From contig QKWP01000803.1 of assembly GCA_003550325.1 (NCBI GenBank), forward strand, positions 62,001-126,000: DNA of 64,000 nt, given 5' to 3'. Below the pieces are notes generated by a model that was not told the origin of the DNA, did no database searches, and saw only the letters and a program-made list of their open reading frames with translations. Each line of letters begins with the position of its first letter. Position 1 is the first letter of the stretch. A program made the translations under genes and the position numbers. Shown piece after piece: positions 21,768 through 32,980 of the stretch. The stretch comes from Gigaspora rosea (Eukaryota; Glomeromycota; Glomeromycetes; Diversisporales; Gigasporaceae).

Positions 21768-24200
21768 ATGTCTTCACGCGATTCAACTTTAGTAACTTAT
21801 GGCTCACCTTCAATGGCTTCCCAATATTCGTCTGAAGAAGCTGAGAAAGATGCACGTCCAAAACATCCTGGAGGAAGACCACCAGACCCTGTTTGGGATC
21901 ATTTTTTTGCAACTCCATTGAGATCGCCTGGTCATTTTGCTGCCAAATGTAAATATTGTTCTACACAATTTAATCGTGGATGTCCTAATTAGCTTGAGAT
22001 ACATCTTGCAAAAGAATGTGAAGATAAAAATCTTGATAATGAGATAAGAGAAAAATATCAAGAAATTGTAATTCAAAGACAAAAATTAAAAGAAAAACCC
22101 AGGCATCTGGTTCAAAACAATCTAAAAAACAGAAAATAAATATTAATGATTATTGGGAAAATGAAAATCAAATTTTGGCTGGTTCTAAGAAAAAGGCAGT
22201 TGATCGTGCAATTATTAAGGCTTTTGCTATGTGCGGGCTTCCATTTTCCATAATTGAGAATCCATAGTTTATCAATATATTTAAATCTCTGCGATCTTCA
22301 TATACACCACCTACCTGTGAATATCTTGCCAAAACTTTATTAAATGAAGAAGTTATTAAAGTTAATTGGGAAACTAAAGAATACTTAAAAACTGCAAATA
22401 ATTTAACACTTGGTAAATTAATTTTAAATTACTGCATTAAATTTTAATTTATGCAATTTTATTAATTTTATTTTAATTTAGGATTGGATGGTTGGACAAA
22501 TCCCTAAGGCACTTCAATTTATAATTTTATGATAATGACTTCCGATCATAAAGAATTTTTATAAGCCCTTCGTGATTTATCTCATGTTAGCCATATGGCT
22601 AATTTACTTTTTGATGAAATTGAAAGAATTTTAATTAAAATTGGACCTGAAAAATTTATTGGAATAATTTCTGATAATGCTTCAGCTATTTCTGCTGCAC
22701 GTAGACAGAATAATTAGAAATATCCCTTTATTTTTAATCTTCGTTGTATTGTTCATTTTATTAATCTAATTAGTTAGGATATTTTAAAATGTGGATTACC
22801 TGCATGCATTTTAAAGTATTGTAATAAGATATGTCACTTTTTTAAAGCTAGTTATTTAGCTAAAAGTTATTTAAAAAAATATATTGAAGAATTTAATATT
22901 CACGGAGGTGGATTAAAACTTTTTATTGAAACTAGATGGACATCGGCATATGAAACTGTAGATTCTGTTTTTAGACTAAAACCTGTATTAGAAAAGGTAA
23001 TTATTATTAATTATATACTTGAAATTTGGTTTACTATATTAGTATTAATATATCATAGTTAATTATTTTTAAAATATTAAATGATCATCCCGATATTATT
23101 ACTAATCAAGGTATACAAAGAATTTTAAAGTTTCGAGGATTTTTCACGATGTAGAACAGATATCCAAAATATTTGCCCCCAATTAGAACTGCAATTTTGC
23201 AGTTAGAAAAAGCAAATTGCACAATGGCAGACTGCTTTATTCAACTAGTTCGTTTAATTTCAACAATTTACCATATTCCAAAAGAAAGAGATACAATTAC
23301 TTTTAGAAATCGATATATAGAAATTGTCAATAACCGTTGGAACGAACTTGAAGCTGAGCCATATATGTTAGCATATATACTTCACCCTGAATATCAAGGT
23401 ATTGTAATCTAAATAGATTTTTTAAGTATTATATATTTTATAGTACAAAAATATAATTATTAATAATAAAAAATTTTTATAGGTGCCAGTTTAAAAAAAG
23501 GAGTATGGACACAAACTGCCCTTTATGCTGGAACATTATGGCAATCAATAGGATACAAAGATAAATTATCTGCACAAACTCTAATTTCCCAAATTATCAA
23601 ATTTAGAGAAAAACAATTCCTGTACAAAATCGGATATGATAGTCAGCTAATGACTCCTTTTATATGGTAGAGCTTTGTTGAAGATAAGTTCGATAATCTT
23701 AAAATTTTAGCTAAAAAAATTTTTGCAATAACTCCTTATAGCGCATCATGTGAACGAATTTTCTCTATTCTGGGTTGGTTTTATGGGAAAAAAAGACAGC
23801 GTTTAAGTTTAAAAAATTTAGAATCTCTAACTAAAATTCGACATCACAATTTATTTAATGCATATAAAGAGTTATCATACAGTGCAAAAACAAAACTGAA
23901 GATAAATTGGTAGCGATAATTCAAGGATCATATCTGTTTGATAATGAGAATTATAGTGAAGAAATTGAAAATGAAAATAATGAAAATAGTGAATCAGATG
24001 ACGATGATGATTTAGTGATTCCTAATCATCAAGTAGTGGTATTAGTTGTTAACGATATTGTAGATTTGAATCACCAAATGTTTAATCAAGCAGATAATCA
24101 ATATACTTCTAATAAAGAAAATAATAATTCAGATATTGCTATGAATGACGATCATGAATTTAATTTAGAAAAGTTGATTCATGATCAGGATTTTGAATAG
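21768..24200 (+). pseudogene. hAT transposase pseudogene with seven in-frame TAA/TAG codons
   Basis: From ATG 21768: a basic N-terminus and a BED-like finger (FAAKCKYCSTQF then HLAKEC), LDGWTNP, IISDNASAIS, NLRCIVHFINLIS, ETRWTSAYE, and a C-terminal dimerisation motif SASCERIFSILGWF. Likely introns are 22413-22481, 22997-23058 and 23399-23482. Nonsense codons are at 21990, 22265, 22505, 22562, 22715, 22775 and 23668; all are TAA or TAG, none TGA. Indels lie near 22095 (A-run), 23150-23190 (a compensating pair) and 23897. After 23907 an acidic Asn/Glu/Asp-rich tail ends at 24200. It differs from the transposase at 337-2895, so it is another hAT lineage. Function is lost unless TAR is read through. 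Confidence 0.85.
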
Positions 24201-25128
24201 TTAGTATACGTATCAATATATTTGTTATAGTATGTATATAAATATATATTTTATTAAATAAAATAAGCAGTAGTTGTTTAATATATATGTTATACGTCAT
24301 CGAAATCGAATGTTTGTGGCTTCCAACTTTGAAACCCCTTCAAGCACTGTTTAGAAATGCATACATAAACTGGATCTTTAAACTATTTATAATTATGCAC
24401 GCCTGAACATGTTAATCTAAATATTTATTTACTATAAAAAATATATTATATTATGTATACGTTTGCTTAATATTATATTTGTATATTATTTATTTATTGA
24501 CCTTTAATTATATTTTGAAATTGTTTGTGTTCAAATGTAAGATAAAGAAATGTAAAAATACGTATTTATAGCAATTTAAATTGCTTCTACAAAGAAATAA
24601 TGTAATATTTTGTTTTAAAAAAAAAAGCCTACATATTACACACAATAAATAAATTAACTTTAATGAGAAAACCCATTTATGTCATTTAAATCATGAAAGT
24701 TAACTTTATTTTTTTAAAAATACCGAGTTTAAAATTTACTAATTAAAATCACGGGTTTCAAACAGCCCGAACTGAGTTTGGACAAGCAGGATAACATCCC
24801 TATCCAAAACCCTCACTCATATCTATAGTATAAGTCATATTTATATTAACAAAATAAAGATTTCAAGGATTGTATTTAAACTGTCTTTACTTTCAAAAGA
24901 CTTCCAGTTTTTCTGCTAAAAAATTTACTATTTATTTTTATAAGCAAAAATTCTTTAATTTATTATATATTCTTTAATAATAGTTCATTATCATAAAAAA
25001 AAGAAAGAAAAAAAGTTCTAAATGAAGAGTAGCCACACAAATCCTTCACGGGTAAAAACTATACATGTGAAAATCAGCAGATAGTGCAAAAAAACGAGAT
25101 AACATAGGAAGTACATAGGAGATCAAAG
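24201..25128. other. 3' flank of the old hAT element
   Basis: No gene. Near 24770-24801 the sequence ends GGATAACATCCCTA, whose inverse TAGGGATGTTA equals the first 11 bases of the element at 17290, so this is a likely hAT terminus. The matching left end was not found. Confidence 0.5.
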
Positions 25129-25351
25129 ATAAAAAATATGTTCATCCATTTCAACTCGAATTCCTTTATCATAACAATATCCAATATTAAATGTTGCACT
25201 AGCGTCACCCATCTCTGCAGATTTTTGATAATATATAAATGCCTTATGTTCGTCCTTTTCGATACCAATTCCTTCGTAAATTATAATTGCTAACCTTAAA
25301 TGTTCTTTCAAAATTACCCATCTCAGCAGATTTTTGATAGAATAAAGAATT
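25129..25351 (-). pseudogene. Sel1-repeat gene fragment
   Basis: On the minus strand two Sel1-type units are visible (YQKSAEMGN, then YEGIGIEKDEHKAFIYYQKS and NIGYCYDKGIRVEMDEH), with a frameshift between them near 25310. No start, no kinase part and no continuation on either side. It is a remnant of the same family as 3603-5923 and 8129-9884. Confidence 0.75.
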
Positions 25352-25401
25352 AGGCATTAAGTATAAGATTGATTACGATAAAGCCAAGTCCGCAGGAACC
25401 A

Positions 25402-25747
25402 CACCAGGGGTCTAGACACTTTTGCAGTAACATGACGTGGCACATGAGAATTAACCAATCGGAGAACGTAAATTTTGATCATCCCGAATCAGTCCGACAT
25501 CAAAACAAAACACGTGTATAAGAAGAAAAAAGAGAAAAGAGCGAAAATACTTGAAAACTAGTGTTTAAATCGGCCTTAAAAACCACATAAAAATGTCTGA
25601 AACACGATTTTACATATATATAGGGACCTTCTAAGGCTATATACACGAACCCTAACCCTAACCTTAACAATAAAGCCAAAAAGTTAATCCGAAGACGCCA
25701 CACTATGTGATGGTCACGTTACTGCAAAAGTGTCTAGACTCCTGGTG
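25402..25747. mobile_element. MITE (about 346 bp) with telomere-like core
   Basis: Inverted termini CACCAGGGGTCTAGACAC and CACCAGGAGTCTAGACAC continue with TTTTGCAGTAAC. The interior contains CCCTAACCCTAACC at about 25649-25663. The flanks share an imperfect GCCAGTCCGCAGG direct repeat, but no clean 8 bp TSD was found, so the exact edges are uncertain. Confidence 0.7.
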
Positions 25748-26740
25748 AGGCCAGTCCGCAGGTGCATGAACTGAAAATAAAGATACGTGATTCTATCACT
25801 TCACTTACATGTCATTATTTACAGCTGGCTTGCATCAGCAAGTGAGGAATGGTACAATAATCCCATAGCAGCTCCCAATGCAGCCAGTCATTCATTTCTC
25901 TATCATAATTCTGCTAACTTTTAATAAAGCATTAGTCTAAGTTATTTTCTGGTATTAGTCCAAACAAATATAGTGTATGCCGTGTAATACGAATGCTTTT
26001 CAACAAAATTAAAATAAATATATTTTATATTCACTTACCAGATTAACAAAATTAAATAGCATCAAAGAGAAAAAACTTCGCGCTAACTGAACTTGGGGTT
26101 TACCGGGTTGATTATAATGAAAAATCTTAATTGAGATTATGGTTTGAAGATCGATACTAGCAGAGCTAGCCCTTTTGATTGACAACACTCAAAAGGTTTT
26201 AGATCACATAAAACCACGAACTACTTAAACAGCAATAAGCTCATAATTTTCTAATTAGGCCAACCTTAGTTGTTGAAAAAATGAGTATAATTAATTAATC
26301 TAAATAGAAAGTATTAAGATAAATACATATTCATAAATTTGAATAACTTGTATTATAAATAAATTTTGAATACGTATGGTGCAAGAAATCTTAATTTAAT
26401 GTGTAACTTGATTATACCATTTTTTTGTTGAGGGTTTCAATGCAAGTATATTGTCTTTAGAAGGTAGAATTGCAGCTTTTAGATTTTTTGCACCGTAGCT
26501 GATAACCAATTCGGCATGTTACTACTGTAAGTCAGAATTATGATACCCGGTATCAGAAACTTTATATTAAGAATAAAAATAATATGTTAGCTTACCATAT
26601 ATAGATTTTTATATTTAACTATTAAGGCGTAATCATAGTCAGTAAGTACAGTAAACCGGATATAAAAATCATTGAACCAGTATTGTTTATAGGGATTTTA
26701 AAGATAATACAAGTTTAACGTAAATTGTGGATGCCACTTA
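25748..26740. other. No gene seen
   Basis: AT-rich, with no domain recognised. TACAGTAAACCGG near 26650 could be a lone pogo-like terminus, but no partner was found. Confidence 0.4.
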
Positions 26741-26746
26741 AGGGTG

Positions 26747-26975
26747 TTCTCAAGCCTTTAGTATAGTTTCAAAATTTAGTATAGTTTCAGGTTTTTAATA
26801 TATTTTCAGAATTTTGATATAGTTTAGAAGTTTATTATAGTTTCAGAACTTTTTACATAGTTTTAGAATTTTATATAGTTTCGGAATTTTAACAAAGTTT
26901 AGAGTTTTAAAAATTAGTTTCGGATACATAAAACTAGTTTCAGTTTCGGTTAGTAACCCAAATTAGTTTCGGGCA
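26747..26975. repeat. Degenerate tandem repeats around TATAGTTTC
   Basis: About eight units of 20-25 bp of the type TTTAGTATAGTTTCAGAATT. They look like the subterminal array of a hAT-like element that starts near GGGTGTTCTCAAGCC. Confidence 0.55.
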
Positions 26976-27017
26976 GCATCATTACACCCGGATAATACCC
27001 GGTCCGATCTATTTGAT

Positions 27018-27352
27018 TAGGACCCAAAATATATATAGATAGGTCAGGTATAAGTTTGCTTATTTTTGAGGTTTTTTATACAGATCTTTTCTATTTATAG
27101 AGGTCGACTAAAGCGGAGTTAATTCAATATATGATCTATACACTACATAAATTACATTATTGATACCTACATAACCTTCTAACAATAATTGCATCAAAAA
27201 GGTAACCCTAACCCTAACCAAATTTCACTCTGCTTTAGCCGACCTCTATTTATAGTAATTTTTTTGCTTATTTTTGAAGTTTTTTCCACAGATCATTCCT
27301 TTTTTAGTAACTCTATAATTAATCTGACCTATCTATATATATTTCGAGGTTT
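27018..27352. mobile_element. hAT MITE carrying a nested MITE
   Basis: Inverted arms contain AAATATATATAGATAGG. The 8 bp TSD TATTTGAT is at 27010-27017 and 27353-27360. Removing it rejoins the host element sequence seen at 49680-49740. A sister copy lies at 44480-44649. Confidence 0.75.
27100..27246. mobile_element. 147 bp hAT MITE, nested, with telomere-like core
   Basis: Ends GAGGTCGACTAAAGCGGAGT and, inverted, GAGGTCGGCTAAAGCAGAGT. Perfect 8 bp TSD TATTTATA at 27092-27099 and 27247-27254. CCCTAACCCTAACC at about 27205-27218. Confidence 0.85.
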
Positions 27353-27399
27353 TATTTGATTGCTGATTGGCTGATTTCAAAATTTTTTTTTTATTAAAA

Positions 27400-28092
27400 T
27401 TATCACATCTATGATTTATGTTTTATATACGCTTTATTCTTGTCACTGGAATAGTTTGGGTTTGGTGCAGGTGGTGCCATTGAAGCTATCATTGGTGCTA
27501 TAGTTTGAATCATCATTGGTCTTTTCTTTGTAGTTCTGGTAATATTAAGAATCTGTTTTTCCTGCTGATTATCTAACATCTCAACATTTATTTTCACAGT
27601 ATAACCAAAGAATTGCTAAGCAAGATTACAAAGCAAAAGTTAAATATTTACTTACCTTATGTTCAAATCACTTTGCTCACACTAATTTGTTATTAAGAAT
27701 CGATATTAGTAAATATAGCAAACAAATTCACAAACCAAGAATATGAATACTTACCAGTGCATTTAGTCTTTTCAGTTGCACTAATTTGGTTAACAAGACT
27801 ACGAATACTTACCATTATGTTCAAATTATTTTATTTGAATTAATCTAGCTGGTAAGAATTAAGAGCATTATTATGCAAGACTATGAATATTTACTATTAT
27901 ATTCAAATTATTTTATTTGAATTGATCAAGCTGGTAAGAATAAAGAGCATTATTATAGATAGACGTAAAAATAGCAAACAAGTTTACCACTACATTCAAA
28001 TCCTTTCACTCGCATTAATTTAGCTGGTAAAAATAAAGAGTATTTATTAATGGATAAACTTAAGAATAACAAACCAAATTTACAAAACAGAA
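27400..28092 (-). other. Array of short exon-like units with repeated splice-like sites
   Basis: Read on the minus strand, short segments of 26-36 nt are each preceded by an acceptor-like CAG or AATTAG and followed by GTAAGT, GTAAAC or GTAAAT (donors near 27995, 27900, 27817, 27774 and 27657). The middle units are near copies (AATTCAAATAAAATAATTTG). The last leads after a 40 nt intron into a segment beginning QFFGYTVKINVEMLDNQQ and ending TAG at 27409. Stops occur in all frames of some units, so the translated product, if any, is broken. I recognise no family. Confidence 0.45.
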
Positions 28093-28114
28093 ATATAGAT
28101 ACATACTTACTATT

Positions 28115-28270
28115 CAGTCGACCCTCTCAGAATCAGTATGCATAGTGGAGGGTTTTATATTAGTTTTAAGAGGTTATTTGATTTGAAAACATAGGGAATG
28201 GGCTTGGTAGATTAATTTTTTATCAGGTTTGACAGGTTAACAGCTTTGACAGAATCAGTTTTAAGAGGTT
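28115..28270. mobile_element. Degenerate pogo-like MITE
   Basis: The left end CAGTCGACCCTCTCAGAATC resembles the terminus of the 3.3 kb pogo element (CTGTCGACCCTCTCAAAACT). The right side holds a weak inverted match, AATCAGTTTTAAGAGG. Confidence 0.45.
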
Positions 28271-28860
28271 CTAATGTACTTGGTAAATTACTATTTTATC
28301 AGGTTATCATTTTTTACAGAGTAAACATAAAAAATAATTAAATTAAAAAAAAAATTAAATTAAAAATTACTATAAATTAAAAATTAAAATACTGTAGAAA
28401 AATATAGTTAATAAAAAAACGAAAAAAGTAAAAATAAAAAATTAAAAAAAATATAAATTAAAATACTGTAAAAAAAACGATTCAATTTATTATTATTATT
28501 TATATTATTAAAATAAAATTATTTACTAATTTAATTTGTAAAAATATAATATATTTAAATATGTATTAATTTATTTATAAAAATAAAATTTTAAAATTTT
28601 TACAACCTTCCTGTGACTTTGCCACAGGTTAACGAAAGGCTAATTTTTATCAAGTAACCCAAAATTTATGAAAAACAGCTATAATCAATCTTTTTTTTTT
28701 TAGCGAGATACTAGGGTTTCATCAACACATCTATAAGGATCCAGACTGGACCTGGATCTAAGTAATATGAATTTGGACCCTTACTTTAGATCTGAATCGA
28801 TGTTCAGACCGTCCAGATATTTAAAAATACCTGCCCGATCTGAATTATGCGAAACACTAA

Positions 28861-29436
28861 TGGCATATGAAACAATGAGAAAAGAATACCAAGCTTAAGT
28901 ATAGCCCACTGATTAAATAAACTTAACTAGCACAATTTTGGCATTCTGAAATAAATGATAAAATGCTTTGTAATTTCTCGAAATAATTAAAAGTTATCAA
29001 ATTTCATTTATTTAATTTTCATAGCATATTTGCAAATTTATATGCAATTATTAAACATTTATTAAATTTTTTTAAATAAAATTAATATGGTTAATTAATT
29101 TTAATCTATATAGTATTACTAAAGAAGTGTTGGTCACGTTATAGCATATGAAACCATAAGAGAAGAATACCAAGATTAATTGAATTGACCTGGGTGGCAT
29201 TACCTGAGTCACCCGCAGGTGCAGAGAGATGCGAGTTGATCTGCTCTTTTTAAATACTAATTAATTAAACCCTGATTCCAATTACCTTATTAATTGAACA
29301 ATTAAACCCGTAATTTGTATTATTGTTTTATCTTAGATCGTTAAGTGACTTAACGATCTAAGTTATTTTTAAACTGTGATCATGAACACAATTCAAGATA
29401 CGGTTACTATTATTATCCAAAAATTACCTGACATCA
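28861..29436. other. No gene seen
   Basis: AT-rich. Segments near 28900-29030 and 29770-29880 are similar to each other (AAACTTAACTAGC, ATTTTGGCATTCT), so a diverged duplication or repeat is present. Confidence 0.45.
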
Positions 29437-29439
29437 TTA

Positions 29440-29604
29440 GGGGCATGCCATTTATTACATAATTTTTACCATGGATACATGGTCAGAGGTGTGATCACAT
29501 CAATATATTATATTAATTAATTAGAATTAGATAAAATAATCACACTATACATGGGTAGAGGTGGCTACTAAGTAAAAAATATTATGTAATAAATAGCATG
29601 CCCT
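29440..29604. mobile_element. PIF/Harbinger-like MITE (165 bp)
   Basis: Inverted ends GGGGCATGCCATTTATTACA and AGGGCATGCTATTTATTACA, with TTA on both flanks (29437-29439 and 29605-29607). A related left half occurs at 63383. Confidence 0.65.
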
Positions 29605-29607
29605 TTA

Positions 29608-30497
29608 ATTGACTTAATGATCGATTCTAATTTTGTATAGCATACCTAACAGATGACCTATCATATGGCCTGTTGGGTGACCTGGTAGTACCTTTTTTTT
29701 AACTAACCCATTTCACCCAAGTGGCAGGATTAAGATTTTTTAGATGGGCAATTCACTAAGCATAGCCCACTAATCAAATAAACTTAACTAGCGCAATTTT
29801 GGCATTCTAGAAAAGTTATCAAATTTCATTTATTTAATTTAACTGTATATCTGCAAATTTATGTACAATTATTAAACATTTAAAAATTATCTGCATTAGA
29901 CTAATATTAGACCATGTAAAAGTTTACTAAACACACTAGTATTATGATAGCAGAGAAATTATTGGTCACATTATGGCATGTGAAATCATGAAATAGTATA
30001 AAAGGTATTATTGTCTTGCCAATTTTGAAATACAATCAATTTTAAAAATTGAAAATCCTTATTAAATTTTGCTATAAATAGTAAACAATGAATAGTTTTT
30101 ACATAAATCAAAAAGTTTTATCAATTTTCAATTCGTTACAATATACTTTAATTAATTTTGAAACAGTTCGAAATTATGCGAAGTTATTAGAAATGTATTA
30201 AATCAATTATTTTTTAAATTATTTTGTTTATTAAAGCTAAAAATTCAAATAAAATAATTGGTAAATATATGGTTCTCATAATTGTTCTAATATTTTTTTA
30301 TTTAAAGAATGTAGGAATAAGTAAGTTGTTTTATATAAATCTACATCTAAATTTTATATTGAAAGAACACTACTAAATTATTCTTAATAATATAATCATG
30401 CTTTTTGCAAATATTTAAGTTTTTACAAAATTTCGCAAGATTTTGCAGGATTTTACAAAATTTCACAATTTTAGCCAAGAACTGGTGATCAAACTAA
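29608..30497. other. No gene seen
   Basis: AT-rich, stops in all frames. Contains the second copy of the repeat shared with 28900-29030. Confidence 0.45.
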
Positions 30498-30501
30498 TTA
30501 A

Positions 30502-31020
30502 GGGTAAGGGGAACATAGATCATTTTTTCATATGATTTTGGTGGTACAATAAGATTTATATAGAAATTGAAAATATGCCACTAATAAAACTTTTTATAGT
30601 TGTAATTAATTTTAGCCAAAATTTTATAATATATAGAACAATATGTTCTTTTTATAATAGCAAAGTTTTAATAAATAAAACTTTTAAAAAATTTATATTT
30701 TTATATATTGTAAAGTTTCTCCCAGTTGGCTCAAATTTCTCCCAGTTACACAAAACAACTAATTTTGATTGGTTGATATCATATGATCATCATATGATTT
30801 TTGTAAACAATTTATGATACTCTATCTTTAAACACCTGTTTCTTAGCGAATATTTAACCAATTTTAACAATTTTACTATCATTAGAATCAGAAGAATCTA
30901 TTCTACAACTTTCAATTAATTTTTAAAAGTAATTTATTTAATAAAATATTTTTTAATTTTTAATAGAAAAAAATTTTACAATATGTTTTATATATAATTT
31001 AAAATTTGTTCCCCCTACCC
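30502..31020. mobile_element. piggyBac-like MITE (519 bp)
   Basis: Ends GGGTAAGGGGAACA and, inverted, GGGTAGGGGGAACA, with TTAA on both sides (30498-30501 and 31021-31024). A TTAA target is the mark of piggyBac elements. The interior shares CAGTTGGCTCAAATTT-type sequence with the element at 44863-46196. No ORF of note. Confidence 0.75.
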
Positions 31021-31131
31021 TTAAGGTAGTCAAACTGATTAAGGTGATCAAATTGATCAAGGTAGTATAAGATTAACTGCTGAAGAGATTTAAAATTTTA
31101 TATTTATTTATTATTATACATTATATATATA

Positions 31132-32256
31132 GGCAAAATGTCACTAGCGACCCTTATATGATCGACCAATCATTTTTAAGATTAGCGATCATATAAGATG
31201 ATCTAATTTTTTTTTATTTATTTATTTTTTATTTTATTTTTTTTTTATCGCGAATAAATTTATTTTAACCGCGAAAAATTTTTTTTTTAGAATCTTCTTT
31301 GGAGTTGTCACTAGAGTTGTCGCTGGAGTTGTCACTGGAGTCATCGCTAGAGTCGTCGCTAGAACCATCACTAGAGTCGTCGCTAGAGTCGTCATTGGTG
31401 CAGTCTTTCGGTAGGTTTTTTAGCCCTTTGGTGTTTCTTCGCGTTTTTCGGTGGCTAATTTTGTTGTTTTTCAGAAATAGGCTCTTTGTTTCTTTGTTTT
31501 TCGGTGAGTATTTTTTTTGGTAGGTAGGTTCTTTGTTTTTTCGTCGGTGGGTTCAAGTCTTTCGGTTGTTTTTCTCTTTTTTCAGTGGGTAATTTTGTTG
31601 CTTTTCGGTTGGTAGGTTCTTGTTTTTTTGTTAGTGGGTTCTGTAAGTCCTTCAGTGGTCCTTTTTCGTTGCTTTTCAATAGGTAGGTCTTTTTCTCTTC
31701 GTCGGTGGGTTCTGTAAGTACTTTGGTGGTTCTTCTTTGTCTTTTTCAGTGGGGTTTGTAAGACTTCGGCGGTTCTTCTTCGTTTTTTGGTAGGCCTTCC
31801 TGTTTTTTTTTTTGGCTCGTTCGTCACCGTTTTCGTCCTGTTTTCGTCCCGTTTTCATCTCGTTTTCGTTCTGTATTTTTCACCCCGTTTCATCTTGTTT
31901 TCTTCTTGCTTTCGTTCCGTTTTCTTCATATTTGTACTTGACTAAAAAATAAAAATAAATTAAATTTTTTTTAAAAAAAATTAAATAAATTAATAAATTA
32001 AAAAAAACTTAAAAAAAATAATAAAAAACATCTCGTTTTCGTCCCGTTTTTTATCCCGTTTTTCATTACATTTTTTGTCCTGTTTTTGTCTTGTTTTCTT
32101 CTTGCCTTTCGTTTCGTTTTCTTCTTGTTTTTCTTGCCTTTCATTCCGTTTTCTTCTCGACTAAAAAAAAAAATAAAAAAAAAGATACACGTGATTAATT
32201 TTGATTGGTCGATCACAGGGTCGCTATAGCAACATGTCTCCATAAAATAAAACCCA
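31132..32256. mobile_element. hAT-like non-autonomous element, copy 1 (1.1 kb)
   Basis: Inverted arms with TAGCGACCC and GATCGACCAATC. The 8 bp flank TATATATA on both sides is weak evidence in AT-rich DNA. The interior has GTCGCTRGAGTCGTC repeats, then many TTTTCGGTGGGTAGGTTCTT-like tracts. Copy 2 at 36085-37217 is closely similar over its full length. The long ORFs on both strands are simple-sequence products, not genes. Confidence 0.75.
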
Positions 32257-32559
32257 TATATATATTATAGTCCAGAGATATACTATAAATGGATAGCACC
32301 GATCACATCTTTTATGGAAATAGATTATTGATCGATTGATTCTGGAAATTTCTAAAGTGCTCGTAAATCATTAAGCTTTTTTATTTCCACTTCGTTTTTA
32401 ATTTTATTTTTTTATTTTTTAATATATTTTTGTTATTTTATTTATTAATTTTAAACTAATTGCTATAATACTATATTTAGAATTTAACTATTACTACAAT
32501 ACTATAGTACAATATTAAAAATCTAATGCTCTACTATAAAATTACAATATTAAGTTTTT

Positions 32560-32790
32560 GCGAATATTCAAATCTACCAAACTTTGTACTATGTCATAAA
32601 TCTACCAAACTCTATGTTACATCCTAAATCTATCTAAAGCTTGTGCTATATTATCATGCTAATTATTGTACTAGATTCCAATTATTATACTAAATTTGTT
32701 ACCAACTATTTATCTTATACTACAATTATCTCAATTACTGAATTATTGTGCCACATTCATTCCTAACTATTATACTATGATCGTTCCAAC
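32560..32790. repeat. 23 bp minisatellite, left part
   Basis: Degenerate units of about 23 bp, consensus near TATYATACTATGTTYGTTCC + AAC. The array continues at 34883 after the nested element pair. Confidence 0.65.
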
Positions 32791-32980
32791 TAGTGCTCCT
32801 ATGTTCGGTTCGGGTTCGGTCCGGTTCGGATCCGATCCGGGATCGAACCGAACTCGAACTCTAAATTTTGCTAGTTTCAAACTTCGAACCAGACTCAAAC
32901 TCAGTTAAGAGTTCGGTTCGGTTCGGTCCGAAGTTTGTCAAACTAGTTTGAAGTTCGAATATTTATACTAGTATTCGGAT

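Larger units (their letters stand above)
26976..28860. mobile_element. hAT element copy, larger relative of 48296-49846
   Basis: The right end (28690-28860, ending GCGAAACACTA) matches the inverted left end of the element at 48296, including TTTTTAGCGAG and the GGATCC-containing segment. The left part (ATACCCGGTC, TGCTGATTGGCTGATTTC) matches the other end of that element. It holds 27018-27352, the exon-like array 27400-28092 and a degenerate pogo MITE. The exact left end and the TSD were not resolved. Confidence 0.6.

Noticed and set aside
31299-31858. ORFs of 60-80 codons rich in Lys/Thr/Arg on the minus strand and Leu/Glu/Ser on the plus strand.
   Set aside because: They arise from tandem GTCGCTRGAGT and TTTTCGGTGGG repeats inside a non-autonomous element, and the same occurs in copy 2.
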